64,000 nucleotides of DNA from Salinicola tamaricis (GTDB lineage Bacteria > Pseudomonadota > Gammaproteobacteria > Pseudomonadales > Halomonadaceae). A model generated the notes under the pieces. The model made no database searches. It was not told the origin of the DNA and saw only the letters and a program-made list of their open reading frames with translations. The position numbers and the translations under genes are program-made. Where the stretch lies: NCBI RefSeq assembly GCF_003006155.1, contig NZ_CP023559.1, positions 3,472,001 to 3,536,000 of the forward strand, written 5' to 3'. This document shows positions 18,096 to 31,600 of this stretch, piece by piece (the first letter of the stretch is position 1; the number at the start of each line of letters is the position of its first letter).

Positions 18096-18929
18096 CTAGC
18101 GTGGGCTGAAGCGTCTTTGCAAGCCGGTCTCGTTCATCATTCGCGTGGAGATCTCTTCGATCGAGAAGCGCGTGGTATCGATGAACGGGATGTTCTGGCG
18201 CCGATAGAGCGCCTCCGCCTGCTCGATCTCTTGCATGCACTGGTCCATTGAGCAGTAGCGGCTGTTGGGGCGGCGTTCGGTGCGGATCGCGGCCAGACGC
18301 CGGACATCGATGGTCAGGCCGAACAGCTTGTGGCGGTGTTTGGCCAGCGATGCCGGCAGGGCCAGGATGCCGTTCTCGTCGAGGTCGTCTTCGGTCAGCG
18401 GATAGTTGGCGGCGCGGATACCGAACTGCAGCGCCAGATAGAGCGACGTGGGCGTCTTGCCGCAGCGCGACACCCCGACCAGGATGATGTCCGCCTCCTC
18501 GTACTGATGGGTGCGTGCTCCGTCGTCGTTATCGAGGGCGAAGTTCACCGCGTCGATACGGTGCATGTAGACATCATCGCGCCCCATGGCATGGGCGCGG
18601 CCGACGGTATAGGTGGAGTGGGTCGCCAGCTCCTCTTCCAGCGGGGCGAGAAAGGTCGAGAAGATATCGACCATGAACGCCGGTGCCTCGGCGACGATCG
18701 CGCGCACCGACTGGTCGACGATGGTGTCGATGACGATCGGGCGCACGCCGTCGCGCTCGGCGGTGAGTTCGATCATGCCGACCAGCGAGCGCGCCTTGTC
18801 CAGGGTGTCGATATAGGGCTTGGTGACCAGGTGGAAATCGGTATTCTCGAACTGCGACAGCAGGCTGCGTCCCAGCGTCTCGGCGGTGATCCCGGTGCCA
18901 TCCGAGATGAAGAAGGCGGTGCGTGTCAT
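18096..18929 (-). CDS. ppsR: PEP synthase regulatory protein (bifunctional kinase/phosphorylase)
   Basis: ADP-dependent kinase and Pi-dependent pyrophosphorylase that switches PEP synthase off and on by modifying its catalytic-histidine neighbourhood. The 277-residue DUF299-family protein starts [20 protein letters not shown]. It has the P-loop [16 protein letters not shown] and NYPLTEDDL. Start taken at ATG 18929; the frame is open upstream but not conserved. It is divergent from its target ppsA across 255 bp, the usual arrangement. The frame is intact. Confidence 0.94.
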   Translation of the reverse strand: MTRTAFFISDGTGITAETLGRSLLSQFENTDFHLVTKPYIDTLDKARSLVGMIELTAERDGVRPIVIDTIVDQSVRAIVAEAPAFMVDIFSTFLAPLEEELATHSTYTVGRAHAMGRDDVYMHRIDAVNFALDNDDGARTHQYEEADIILVGVSRCGKTPTSLYLALQFGIRAANYPLTEDDLDENGILALPASLAKHRHKLFGLTIDVRRLAAIRTERRPNSRYCSMDQCMQEIEQAEALYRRQNIPFIDTTRFSIEEISTRMMNETGLQRRFSPR

Positions 18930-19184
18930 GGTGGGCGTTCCTCGGCATCGATAGCCCATTGTCGACCCGGATTTCCTGTTCAGGCAACCACTTGTGAAGA
19001 CTCCACAGCGAATTCGTCGGCTGACTACAAGAACCGGGGAAAAGGCCGGATTCTTGTAGAAATACTCCAAACCCTACGCCCTTAAACTGCTGGCGCCGGC
19101 CGTGAGCGGCTGTTAGCTTCTGGCTCCAGCGAGGCGCAGAGGACGTGCCGCAACGTCAGCCGAAACGAGCAGCAGGAGAGGACC

Positions 19185-21555
<2,371 letters not shown>

Positions 21556-21593
21556 TGGCCAGCCAGGCCTCGCCGCGCGAGGTGGCGTCATCC

Positions 21594-21625
21594 AAGCCGG
21601 TGCGAGCGATCGCACCGGCTTTTTG
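21594..21625. terminator. Bidirectional terminator between ppsA and the phosphodiesterase gene
   Basis: A perfect 11-bp stem (AAGCCGGTGCG and its complement), 6-base loop and T run follow the ppsA stop by 38 bp. The convergent neighbour ends 4 bp beyond. Confidence 0.88.
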
Positions 21626-21628
21626 CGT

Positions 21629-23433
21629 TCACGAGCTCAACCAGTTGCGCAGCTTGACCAGCAGCAGCTCACCATCGGACATCTCACGGCGTTCGGCGAG
21701 CAGGGCGCTTAGCGCTTCGGGGCGGTCGGTGATGATGTTGTCCACGCCCATGTCGATATAGCGCGACATGGCGCCGGTACTGTTCACCGTCCACACTGCC
21801 ACGCCACGGCCGCTGCCGTGCAGGGTCCGCAGCAGGCTCGGGTTGGCCTGGGTATGGCGCAGCCGATGATGTCGGCGGGGGTCTCCGCCACGCCCCGGGC
21901 AGGATGAACTGCAGGAACAGTGGTGCGGATGTCCGCGCCAGCTGTTTGACCCGCGCCACCACCGACGGCGAGAGCGACGCGATCACCACCTGGTCGGCCA
22001 TGCCGCTGGCGCGATCTGGGCAATCACCTGGCGGGCCAGGAGATCGGCGCTCAGCGGCGCCGCTTGAGCTCGACATACAGATCGATCCGCCCGTGGGCGC
22101 GCGCCAGTAGCGCGGCAAAGGTGGGGATGCGCTCGCCGACGAAGGCATCGCCGAACCAGGCCCCGACGTCGACCTGGCAATCTCGTCGAGGGTCATCTCG
22201 CTCAAGCGGCGATCGATGCCAGTGAGCCGGCGCAGGTTGTCGTCATGGGCGACGATTACCTGGCCATCGCCGCTCAGGCGCACGTCCAGCTCCATGTAGT
22301 CGGCCCCGGCGTCGATGGCACCTTCCAGCGCCGCCAGGGTGTTTTCCGGCGCCTGATACGAGGCGCCGCGATGGGCGGTGATGGCGACCGTATCGTTGAT
22401 CTCGAACCCCTGGAGAATCCAGCCCGCCTGGAGCAGTGCGAAGGCCAGGACCAGAATCTCCGCGCCCCAGGCGATCAGCCCCGAACGCCGCGGTGCGGGC
22501 TCGCCGTCGAGTACCGGCGCGCGTCCGCTGGCGCGCTGGAACAGGGTGGTGACCAGCAGGCTGTTGGCGCTGACGCCGAGGAAGGTCAGGGCGATGGTGG
22601 CCACGATATAGAGTGCCAGATACGCGAGCATGGCCGGAATCAGCACGCTCGCGCGCTCGGGCAGATGCCCCAGCAGCGGCCCGCCTAGGGCGTTGAAGAG
22701 CAGACTGAAGACGACCGGGATCGCCGCCACCGATAGCGCCGTGCCCAGCACCAGCAGTGCCATGCGCCAGCGCCGCCGGCGGGTCAATCGATGGCTGCGG
22801 GCCAGCGCCGACAGCGGCCCCAGGCCCTCCAGCACCAGCGCCGGCAGAGCGAGAAACCAGCGCAGATAAAGTGTGGGCCGGCGAGCACTGCCCAGACCAG
22901 CAGCACGGCAGCGCGAGGGCGAGAACTGCCACAGCGCCGCGGGCACACGCGAATCAGCACATAGGGTTCGGTGTCTCCCAGCAGCCAGGTATAGAGATGG
23001 GCTACGCCGAGGGCGAAGGGCGCCGCCAGCAGCAGATGCGCACCGACCTGGAGGAAGGCCAGCGCGGCAGTGCCGGGAAGCGTCGCAGCACATGCCAGAG
23101 GGCGCCCATGGCGACCCGATAACGCCCGCCGTCGCGGCTGGAGACCACGCGCATCATGCCCGCCTGCTGCAGGAAGATCACCAGAAAGCTCAGCCCCAGC
23201 GCCGCCAGCAGCCACAGCAGACCCCTGGCCGAGAGTGCGACGTCGACGATCTGGCCGTTGCTGAGTACCGGCTGGCCGATACGCTTCAGTAGTCCGGCGA
23301 GGGTGCCTGCAGAGAGTGGCACCCAGAGTGCGGTGGCCAGTAGGGTGAAGAAGAGATGAAAAGCGATGAGCGCGCGCCAGTGTACGGCGATCTGGCGCGT
23401 GATGTCCTTGATCAGCGGGCGTGGGGCAAGCAT
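21629..23433 (-). CDS. Glycerophosphodiester phosphodiesterase with N-terminal membrane domain (frame-broken)
   Basis: The first half holds several hydrophobic segments (for example LIAFHLFFTLLATALWVPL, LLWLLAALGLSFLVIFL) like the membrane domain of anchored GDPDs. The second half is a GDPD barrel: ITAHRGASYQAPENTLAAL with catalytic HRG and EN, then DYMELDVRLSGDGQVIVAHD and LRRLTGIDRRLSEMTLDEI. It ends with VDNIITDRPEALSALLAER. It would release glycerol-3-phosphate from phospholipid head-group diesters. At least six frame changes (near 21860, 21900, 22010, 22170, 22880, 23070) break it. Its start is ATG 23433 and reconstructed length about 600 residues. Confidence 0.8.
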
Positions 23434-23857
23434 ATCGCGGTCGTCGACGTCCTGGTCAGTGTGGGGTCATCTTCCTTGTGACCCTGTCAGTCTTGTCTTC
23501 AAAGTGTCATCGGCGCAAGGGAATCACTGCATAAATGCCTGCACGGACTCGGCGTCCCCAGCGCATGGCTGCGTGACGCGGTACGGGGACGCCAGCCCGG
23601 TCGAAAGCTCGCCTAACCCCATGTTATGTCTCGCTTGACGCGTTGCCTTCGGCAACTTGCCCTGACGGGCCGCCCTGCGGGCGTTCTCTACGCGTTGCTG
23701 CGAGTCTGTGCTCCGGGCGCCTTGCCCTGCATCTCGTTCGGCGATTTATTCAGCGTTCCCAAGTCGCACAGGTGATCCCGCCGTCCGAAAGGGATTGTCA
23801 TCCGCTGAAAACGTCAAGGCCGCCCGCAGGCGGCCTTGGTAGCGCGATGATCCAAGA
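23434..23857. other. 424-bp stretch without a recognisable gene
   Basis: No reading frame here looks coding. The stretch 23630-23760 contains small GC palindromes (TTGCCTTCGGCAA at about 23642, GCCGCCCTGCGGGC at about 23669), suggesting a structured or repeated element. I cannot name it. Confidence 0.4.
23816..23837 (-). terminator. Hairpin after the OmpA-like gene
   Basis: A perfect 9-bp stem (AAGGCCGCC) with a CGCA loop lies 20 bp past the stop of the minus-strand beta-barrel gene. The T run is weak. Confidence 0.55.
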
Positions 23858-24448
23858 TCAGAACTGCCAGCCCACCGAGGCGGTGTAGGCATCGACCTTG
23901 TAGTCGCTGTCGAAGTCGTAGCGCTCGTACTCGGTGCGCAGCAGCAGATGCTGATAGTGGTACTGAACGCCAGCGCCGTAGACCGGGTCGATGCCGTCGT
24001 TATCGTCGAGGTTCGAGCCCGCGCCGAGATCGCCCCGGGCGTCGACGTCCCACTTCGCCATACCGGCCTTGGCGAACACTTCGAAGCCGGCGACCAGCGG
24101 ATACTTGCCGATCAGGTTGAGGCCGTAGGCGCGGGTCTTGAGATCGACCACGTTGCCGCCGCGGATGATATTGGGCTTGCCCAGGTCGGCGTAGAACGCC
24201 TCGGTGGCGAAGTAGGGGTTGTACTCGTAGCCCACGAAGGCCTTGTAGACGCTGTCGTCGTCATCCACGTGGTAGCCGCTGCCACTGGCACCGGCGAAGT
24301 GGCCGACATCGCTGTCGCTACTGGTGACCTTGCCGTAGCCGCCGCCGAGGCCGATATATAGGCCGTCGGCGTTGGCCGCCTGGGCGGCAGGCGCCAGCAG
24401 CAGCGGCGACAGCGCCAGCGGGAGTGCCAGCCAGGTATTGATCTTCAT
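23858..24448 (-). CDS. Outer-membrane beta-barrel protein, OmpA-like (8-strand type)
   Basis: A 196-residue protein with a clear signal peptide (MKINTWLALPLALSPLLLAP, cleaved after AAQA). The mature part alternates aromatic and polar residues: LYIGLGGGYGKV, YKAFVGYEYNPYFATEAFYADLG, YGLNLIGKYPL, YGAGVQYHYQHLLLRTEYERYDF. It ends in the outer-membrane insertion signature with terminal Phe (ASVGWQF). This fits the OmpA N-terminal or OmpW-like barrel without a peptidoglycan-binding domain. The loop GYHVDDDDS is acidic, common in halophile surface proteins. Start chosen at ATG 24448 because it opens the signal peptide. Function beyond outer-membrane structure is unknown. Confidence 0.82.
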   Translation of the reverse strand: MKINTWLALPLALSPLLLAPAAQAANADGLYIGLGGGYGKVTSSDSDVGHFAGASGSGYHVDDDDSVYKAFVGYEYNPYFATEAFYADLGKPNIIRGGNVVDLKTRAYGLNLIGKYPLVAGFEVFAKAGMAKWDVDARGDLGAGSNLDDNDGIDPVYGAGVQYHYQHLLLRTEYERYDFDSDYKVDAYTASVGWQF

Positions 24449-24694
24449 GTTTTCCATCTCCATCCCGTTGATGAACGCTGTTCTTTTATCTGAAAACTCT
24501 AATTTGCTACCCGTCCCGGCGCAAGCCCAGTGCGATCTTGGTCCGGCTTGGCGCCGGCACGGGTGCGAGCGACAATGGGGTAGCCCAATCAACCGCGACG
24601 AGGCGCTGCCGTTATCGATTTCCTTCACCCCATCGACGCGCTGCGACGCCTGACCGCCGGCCTTCAGTGGGGTCGCCGCCGCTCACCACGTGTC

Positions 24695-24982
24695 GTGCTG
24701 TGCGGCTGTGACGCACGCCACTACGGCTGGTTGCGCACCCTCGGCGCGACCCACGAGGTGGTCGCCATGGTCACCGAGGCGCCGTGGCAGCACGCCACCC
24801 GGGTCGAGGGCGTACTACTCTACTACCCCAGCGAGGTGTTTTCGCTGTGCCGTCGCTTCGAGGTCGATTATCTCGTCTACGCCACGCCGGCAGAGCGTGA
24901 CGCGATCGAGCGCGTCGCACCCGCCGCCCACGTCTGGCAGGCACACTGGTGCCACGGCATCGAAGGTCTGACGGCCCGCTGA
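24695..24982 (+). CDS. Hypothetical protein, Rossmann-like start
   Basis: I do not recognise this family. From GTG 24695 it gives 95 residues: VLCGCDARHYGWLRTLGATH, then VVAMVTEAPWQHATRVEGVL, YYPSEVFSLCRRFEVDYLVYA and a short end. The VLCGCD...EVDYLVYA pattern suggests one alpha/beta nucleotide-binding-like half. The frame is open back to 24584, and IDFLHPIDALRRLTAGLQWG just upstream also looks coding. No start codon is available there, so the real start may be hidden by an error. It lies between the divergent OmpA-like gene and the convergent acnB. Confidence 0.6.
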   Translation: MLCGCDARHYGWLRTLGATHEVVAMVTEAPWQHATRVEGVLLYYPSEVFSLCRRFEVDYLVYATPAERDAIERVAPAAHVWQAHWCHGIEGLTAR

Positions 24983-25020
24983 CGGGCGCTCGAACCTGGC
25001 GGCCCAGCGGCCCTTGCACA

Positions 25021-25051
25021 TAAAAAACGCCCCGCACGGGGCGGGGCGTTT
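25021..25051. terminator. Terminator shared by acnB and the convergent hypothetical gene
   Basis: AAACGCCCCG pairs perfectly with CGGGGCGTTT. On the minus strand a six-T run follows, so it is a strong acnB terminator. Confidence 0.85.
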
Positions 25052-25093
25052 CGGTAGCCTCTTCATGAAGCTGCGAGCATCGGAAGAGTCGTA

Positions 25094-27697
25094 TCAGGCT
25101 TCCTGGGCGACCGGGATGACGGTAGCGGCCGCTTTCTGGAAGTCCTCGATCTCATGGAAGTTCAGATAGCGGTAGATCTCGCCCGCCATCGCATCGAACT
25201 CGCCCATGGTCGCTTTGTACTCCTCGACCGTCGGCAGGCGGCCCTCGACGGCAGCAATCGCCGCGAGCTCTGCCGATGCCAGATAGACATCGGCGCCGTC
25301 ACCGAGACGGTTGGGGAAGTTACGGGTCGAGGTGGACACCACGGTCGACTTCGGCGCCACACGTGCCTGGTTACCCATGCACAGCGAGCAACCCGGCATC
25401 TCCATGCGGGCGCCGGCCTTGCCGTAGATGCCGTAGTAGCCCTCCTCGGTCAGCTGATGTTGGTCCATCTTGGTCGGCGGCGCAAGCCACAGGCGCGTCT
25501 TCAGGCTGCCCGCGGGCTGCTTCTCGAGCAGTTTGCCGGCGGCGCGGAAGTGCCCGATGTTGGTCATGCACGAGCCGATGAAGACCTCGTCGATCTTCTC
25601 GCCGGCGACCTCGGAGAGCAGACGCGCGTCGTCCGGGTCGTTGGGGGCGCAGAGTACCGGCTGGTCGAGTTCGCTCATGTCGATCTCGATCACCGCGGCG
25701 TACTCGGCGTCGGCGTCGGCGCGCATCAGGCTGGGGTTGGCCAGCCACGCTTCCATGCCCTGGATACGACGCTCCAGGGTGCGGGCGTCGCCGTAGCCGG
25801 CGCTGATCATCCACTTGAGCAGGGTGACGTTGGAGGTCAGGTACTCGGTCACGCTCTCTTCGGAGAGGGTGATGGTGCAGCCCGCGGCGCTGCGTTCGGC
25901 AGAGGCGTCGGAGAGTTCGAACGCCTGCTCGGCGGTGAGATCCTCGAGACCTTCGATCTCCAGGATGCGCCCGGAGAAGATGTTCTTCTTGCCCGACTTG
26001 GCCACCGTCAGGTGCCCTTGCTGGATCGCGTAGTAGGGGATCGCATGGACCAGATCACGCAGGGTGATACCCGGCTGGCGTTTGCCCTTGAAGCGCACCA
26101 GCACCGACTCCGGCATGTCCAGCGGCATGACGCCGGTGGCCGCGGCGAAGGCGACCAGACCCGAGCCCGCCGGGAACGACACGCCCAGCGGGAAGCGGGT
26201 GTGCGAGTCGCCGCCGGTGCCCACGGTGTCGGGCAGCAGCATGCGGTTGAGCCAGGAGTGGATGATGCCGTCACCCGGACGCAGCGAGACGCCGCCGCGG
26301 TTCTGGATGAAGTCCGGCAGGGTGTGGTGGGTCTCGACGTCGACCGGTTTGGGGTAGGCGGCGGTGTGGCAGAAGGACTGCATCACCAGGTCGGCCTGGA
26401 AGCCGAGACACGCCAGATCCTTGAGTTCGTCGCGGGTCATCGGGCCGGTGGTGTCCTGGGAGCCGACCGTTGTCATCTTCGGCTCGCAGTACATGCCCGG
26501 ACGCACGCCCTCGAGGTTGCACGCCTTGCCGACCATCTTCTGGGCCAGGGTGAAACCCTTGCCGGTATCGACCGGCTGCTCCGGCTTGCGGAACACGTCG
26601 GAGGCGGGCAGGCCTAGCTCGTCGCGTGCCTTCTCGGTGAGGCCGCGACCGATGATCAGCGGAATGCGTCCACCAGCACGCACTTCGTCTAGGATCACCT
26701 GGGTCTTGAGCGCAAAGGTGGAGATGACCTCATCGCTGTCGTGGCGGGTCACCTTGCCCTCATACGGATAGACGTCGATGACGTCGCCCATCTCGAGCTT
26801 GTCGACATCCATCTCGATCGGCAGGGCGCCGGCATCTTCCATGGTATTGAAGAAGATCGGTGCGATCTTGCCGCCGAAGCAGAACCCGCCGGCGCGCTTG
26901 TTGGGGACGTGGGGGATGTCGTCACCGAAGAACCACAGCACCGAGTTGGTCGCCGACTTGCGCGAGGAGCCGGTGCCCACCACATCGCCCACATAGGCGA
27001 CCGGGAAGCCCTTGGCCTTGACCGCCTCGATCTGCGCCAGCGGGCCCTTGCTGCCCGGCACTTCCGGCTCGATGCCGTCGCGCGGGTTCTTGAGCATGGC
27101 GTTGGCGTGCAGCGGGATGTCGGGGCGCGACCAGGCGTCTGGCGCCGGCGACAGGTCGTCGGTATTGGTCTCACCGGGCACCTTGAACACTGCGATGCTG
27201 ATCTTGTCGGCCAGCGCCGGCTTGGCCAGGAACCACTCGGCCTCGGCCCACGACTCGAGTACGCCCTGGGCCACGGCGTTGCCGTTCTTGGCCCGCTCGG
27301 CGACATCATGGAAGGCGTCGAACATCAGCAGGGTGTGCTTGAGCTGCTCGCCCACTTCCTGAGCCAGCTCGCTGTCGTCGAGCAGCTCGACCAGCGTGGC
27401 GATGTTGTAGCCGCCCTGCATGGTGCCCAGCAGCTTGACCGCGTGGATCTTGTCGATCAGCGGCGAGGTCGCCTCGCCCTTGGCGATGGCGGTGAGGAAG
27501 CCGGCCTTGACGTAGGCGGCTTCGTCGACACCGGGCGGCACGCGATCGGTGATCAGTTCGAGGAGAAATGCCTCTTCACCGGCGGGCGGCTGCTTGAGCA
27601 GCTCGACCAGTTGGGCGGTCATTTCGGCGGTCAACGGTTTCGGCGGCACGCCTTCCTGGGCGCGCTCCTCGACATGTTGGCGGTAAGCTTCGAGCAC
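25094..27697 (-). CDS. acnB: Aconitate hydratase B
   Basis: Bifunctional aconitase and 2-methylisocitrate dehydratase of the TCA and methylcitrate cycles. The start is GTG 27697 ([16 protein letters not shown]), which aligns with E. coli AcnB and has a GAGGG site; the ATG 31 codons upstream yields an unconserved Pro/Arg-rich extension. The 867-residue length is normal. The HEAT-like N-terminal domain ([14 protein letters not shown]), the swivel domain ([22 protein letters not shown]) and the 4Fe-4S ligands ([14 protein letters not shown] and [11 protein letters not shown]) are present. The frame is intact despite its length. Confidence 0.97.
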   Translation of the reverse strand: MLEAYRQHVEERAQEGVPPKPLTAEMTAQLVELLKQPPAGEEAFLLELITDRVPPGVDEAAYVKAGFLTAIAKGEATSPLIDKIHAVKLLGTMQGGYNIATLVELLDDSELAQEVGEQLKHTLLMFDAFHDVAERAKNGNAVAQGVLESWAEAEWFLAKPALADKISIAVFKVPGETNTDDLSPAPDAWSRPDIPLHANAMLKNPRDGIEPEVPGSKGPLAQIEAVKAKGFPVAYVGDVVGTGSSRKSATNSVLWFFGDDIPHVPNKRAGGFCFGGKIAPIFFNTMEDAGALPIEMDVDKLEMGDVIDVYPYEGKVTRHDSDEVISTFALKTQVILDEVRAGGRIPLIIGRGLTEKARDELGLPASDVFRKPEQPVDTGKGFTLAQKMVGKACNLEGVRPGMYCEPKMTTVGSQDTTGPMTRDELKDLACLGFQADLVMQSFCHTAAYPKPVDVETHHTLPDFIQNRGGVSLRPGDGIIHSWLNRMLLPDTVGTGGDSHTRFPLGVSFPAGSGLVAFAAATGVMPLDMPESVLVRFKGKRQPGITLRDLVHAIPYYAIQQGHLTVAKSGKKNIFSGRILEIEGLEDLTAEQAFELSDASAERSAAGCTITLSEESVTEYLTSNVTLLKWMISAGYGDARTLERRIQGMEAWLANPSLMRADADAEYAAVIEIDMSELDQPVLCAPNDPDDARLLSEVAGEKIDEVFIGSCMTNIGHFRAAGKLLEKQPAGSLKTRLWLAPPTKMDQHQLTEEGYYGIYGKAGARMEMPGCSLCMGNQARVAPKSTVVSTSTRNFPNRLGDGADVYLASAELAAIAAVEGRLPTVEEYKATMGEFDAMAGEIYRYLNFHEIEDFQKAAATVIPVAQEA

Positions 27698-27998
27698 GGT
27701 TGAACCCTCATCTAATGTCAGAGCCCGCAGCGAGAGCGGCGGCGCCAGCGCGCGAAGACTCCGCCTGGAGGGCGGGGGAGGCGGCGGCAAACGACCGGCT
27801 GCGGTGGGCGCTGCGCAGTCTACGTGAAACTGTCGACAATGTTAAGGCGAGCGGCTCAAGGCCCGTCATGGCGGCGCTCGGCGGGTGGAGCTCGGGTCCG
27901 TCAGGGGGCGCTTCGCGCCGCCGGCAGTGCGCGTGGAGACATTGCACAGGCTTTCCCTAACATGAGGCCGCCCGAGATCGACCACGGACGACATCGTC
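27698..27998. other. Divergent promoter region between acnB and miaE
   Basis: 301 bp, very GC-rich, between two divergent starts. No gene and no confident promoter element was recognised. Confidence 0.4.
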
Positions 27999-28640
27999 AT
28001 GACTGCTTATACCGCTACCGAGACCGACGCCACGCTGCCACAGGAGCTGCTCGAGTTCCTGCCCTGCGCGACCCCCGAAAGCTGGATCGAGGCGGCGCTC
28101 GCCCATCCGGCGCTGCTGCTGATCGACCACGCCCAGTGCGAGAAGAAGGCGGCCTCCACCGCCATGAGCCTGATGTTCCGCTATGTCGATCGCCCGGAAC
28201 TGCTGGTCAAGATGTCGCAGCTGGCACGGGAGGAGCTTCTGCACTTCGAGCAGGTGGTGGAGATCATGCAGGAGCGCGGGGTCGATTACAGCCATCTGCA
28301 GGCGTCACGCTACGCGGAAGGCTTGCGGCGCCATGTGGCGCGCGACGAGCCGCAGCGCCTGATCGACATCCTGATCGTCGGTGCCTTCATCGAGGCGCGC
28401 TCGTGCGAGCGCTTCGCGCGGCTGATCCCGCGGCTCGACGCGCAGCTGGCCAAGTTCTACCGCTCGCTGGTGCGCTCGGAAGGACGCCATTTCGAAGACT
28501 ATATCGGTCTCGCCCGGCGCTACGCCGGCGCCGCCGCAGTCGATGAGCGAATCGCCGTCTTCGCCGCCCACGAGCGTGCCCTGATCGAGGACACGGACAC
28601 CCACTTTCGCTTCCACAGCGGGGTGCCGGCCGCGGTATGA
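27999..28640 (+). CDS. miaE: tRNA-(ms2io6A)-hydroxylase MiaE
   Basis: Ferritin-like diiron oxygenase that hydroxylates the isopentenyl group of ms2i6A at tRNA position 37. The 213-residue protein has LLLIDHAQCEKKAASTAMSL, LAREELLHFEQVVEIM (one EExxH-type iron motif), IEARSCERFARLIP and LVRSEGRHFEDYIGLAR (the second iron site). The frame is intact. It is followed after 42 bp by the large regulator on the same strand; whether they share a transcript is unclear. Confidence 0.92.
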   Translation: MTAYTATETDATLPQELLEFLPCATPESWIEAALAHPALLLIDHAQCEKKAASTAMSLMFRYVDRPELLVKMSQLAREELLHFEQVVEIMQERGVDYSHLQASRYAEGLRRHVARDEPQRLIDILIVGAFIEARSCERFARLIPRLDAQLAKFYRSLVRSEGRHFEDYIGLARRYAGAAAVDERIAVFAAHERALIEDTDTHFRFHSGVPAAV

Positions 28641-28682
28641 CACCAGCCGCGGGCGCGGCGCTGGGTACCTTCGAGGAGACGC

Positions 28683-31600
28683 ATGACGCAGCCATCCGCC
28701 AGCACGACCCTGACCCTGTTCGGGCAGTTCGGCCTGCACCAAGGTGCTACCACGCTGACCCAGTTCAGCTATGACAAGGTCAAGGCGCTGCTGTTCTATC
28801 TATTGCTGCAGCGAGAGCCGGTCAGCCGTGCCCAGCTGGCGGCGCTGCTGTGGCCGGAGCAGCGTCTCGACGCCGCGCGCACCAATCTGCGCCATGCGCT
28901 GCATTCGCTACGCCACGCTCTGGGCGAGTGCGCCGAGACCTGGCTGACGGTCACCCGTCAGACCATCGCCTGCGTACCCCGGCGTCGGTGGCTGGGATCT
29001 GCGCGAGATCGAGCGCGAACTGGCGCTGACGCCGGACCTGACGAGGCTCGAAAGGTTGCTGAGCCACTATCGCGGTGAGCTGGTGGCAGAGCTGGCGCTG
29101 CCCCAGTGCGAGGGCTTCAGTCGCTGGCTTTCGCAGGCGCGTAGCGACTGGCGCGAGCGGGTGATCGACTACGCCGAGCGCGCCCTGAGCCAAGCGCAGA
29201 TGCAGCCCGAGGCGCTGTTGCGGGCGCTGTTGGCACGTTTTCCCGAGCATGTGGCGTTCCAGGAGCAGCTGATACGTTGCCTCGCCGGCCACGGCCAGGT
29301 GACCGCCGCGCGCGAGCGCTTTCATGCCCTGCTGCGTCAACTGGCGCTCTCCGGCGAGCAGCCCAGCCGGGGTTCCTGCAGTTCGCCGGTGACTGGCCGG
29401 ATATTACCCCGACGGCGGAGGTCGCGCTGCCAGCACCGGCATCTCCCGTCCCGGCAGAGGGTTACTCGGCGGCGGAGATCGACTTTCGCCAGGTGGCGAT
29501 CATGGCGATCGCACTCAAGCCGCCGGAAAGCGGCAACGACATCAGTCAGGCGCTGGCCTGTCTGACCCTGCAGGATCGGCTGTTCCGCTGGCTGGAGACC
29601 CAGTGCCATCAGCTCGGCGGCTTCTGGCAGGCGGCGGTGGGTAGCGGGGTAGGGCTGGCCTGCTTTGCCACCCATGGCCCGACCCACCAATTGGCCGAGC
29701 TGGTGGCGCTCTACGACCACTGCCAGCAGGGGCTTTCGGCGCAGGTCGCGGCTTGCTGGGAGGGTGATACGCCGTCGCCTGCCTTTACCCTGTGTGCGGG
29801 ACTGGATAGCGGCCGGGTGATCTGGCTGCCGGAGCGTCGCACCATCGACCCGCTCGGTGATGTCACCCAGGTCGCGCTGGCGATGCTGGCCATGGCCGAG
29901 CCGGGGGAACTGATGATCTCGCTCAATGCCAGCCAGCACCTGCCGCCGGCGTTCGATCTGCAGGCGCGGCTGACGCCACGTCTGCTGAGTGCCGATGGCC
30001 GGATCGCGCGGCGCGCCCTGGCGTTGGCGTCCGGCGACGGCGGACGGGTGACCCGAGTGCCGAGCCTGCTGGGGCGCGATGCCGAGCTGCGCCAGCTGCG
30101 TGATGCCCTGGCCCGGGTTGCGCTGGGGCTGCGTCAGAGCCTTCTGGTGCTGGGCGATACCGGGATCGGCAAGTCGGCGCTGATGATTCGTTTCCGCGAA
30201 TGTCTGCAGCATGAGGACGTCGCGCTGTTCTGGCGCCAGACCACACGGCTGTCGAGCCAGACGCCCTATGCGGTGGTGCAGTCGCTGCTGCGCTGGCATC
30301 TCGGCGCGGAGCCGGCGCTCGCCAGCCTGGAGGCGTTGATCGATGCCACGCCGACGCTGGCCAAGATCGGCGCCGAGCGGCGCCGCCTGCTGCTCGACGT
30401 GCTGGTGCGTGAAGTCACCAACCGCGAGGCGGCCGAAGAGGCGGTGGAGCTGGTCAGTCATCTGACCCAGTCGTTGATCCTGCGGTTGACAGCGACGCGC
30501 CGGCCGCTGGTGATGATCATCGACGATCTGCAGTGGCTCGACGAGCCTTCGCTCAAGGTACTGCACAACCTGCAGGTGCGCTTGCCGATCCACTCCTCGC
30601 TGCTGCTGCTGGCGTCGCACCAGAACCGCGAGATGCCCTCGATTCGGCTCAACTGGGACCAGCAGATCGCGCTCGGCCGCCTGGCCCCGAGCAGTCGGCC
30701 GAGATGCTCGACGTGCTCGCCCGGCGTCACTGCCTGACGCTGGATCCGTCACTGCGCGAGCAGCTGATCGCGCGCTGTGAGGGCGTGCCACTCTATCTGC
30801 AGGAGATCTGCCGCTGGCTCGAGATCGACCGTCGGGAGGGGTGCACCCTCGATGCCGCCGCCTTGCCCCGTGGATTGCTCGGCTTGCTCGCCAGTCGCAT
30901 CGATCAGCTGCACCAGGATCGTAGCGTGGCGCACATGGCGGCGGTATGCGGGCGCCAGTTCGAAACCGCGCTGCTCAGAGCGTGTCTCGATACCACCGAC
31001 GCGGCGCTGCGGGCGGCACTCGAGCAGATGCGCCGGCTCGAGATCATCGAGCCGTGCGAGGCCGCGCCGTTCGATTTCCAGTTCACCCATCCGCTGCTGC
31101 ACGAGGCCGCCTATCTGTCCTGCCCCCAGGATGTTCGCGTGACCCTGCACGGCCGTCTGGTCGGGCTGATCGAGTCCCAGCGCCCGGCTTGGATCAGCCG
31201 CCACCCGGCGATTTCGCCGAGCATCTGCAGCGCAGCGGGGACCCGGGGCGCGGCGCACGCTACTTCGAGATGGCGGCTCGCGGCGCCCTGCGCGCCAGCG
31301 CCAATCGTACCGCACTGCGCCTGGCCGAGGCGGGTCTTGCCTGTCTGGCGCGTGTACCGGGTGGCGCGGCGGAGCGGCGGATCAGCCTGCTGACGGTACA
31401 GGGTCAGGCCTATTACGCGCTGGAAGGACACGGTTCGCGCCCGGCCCAGGCGTGCTTCATCGAGGCGCAGCAGCTGTGGCGTGACGGCCCCGCAGGAGGA
31501 GGACGCCGAGGATCAGGCCTTCCTGGTCACCTGGGGGCTATGGGTCGGCGCCAGCCAGCGCTATGCCAACCGCGATGCCGATCCCTGGCCGAGCATCTGC

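Noticed and set aside
23611-23760. Integron attC site, prompted by GCCTAAC at 23611
   Set aside because: No matching GTTRRRY partner at the expected distance, and no integrase or cassette-like genes nearby.
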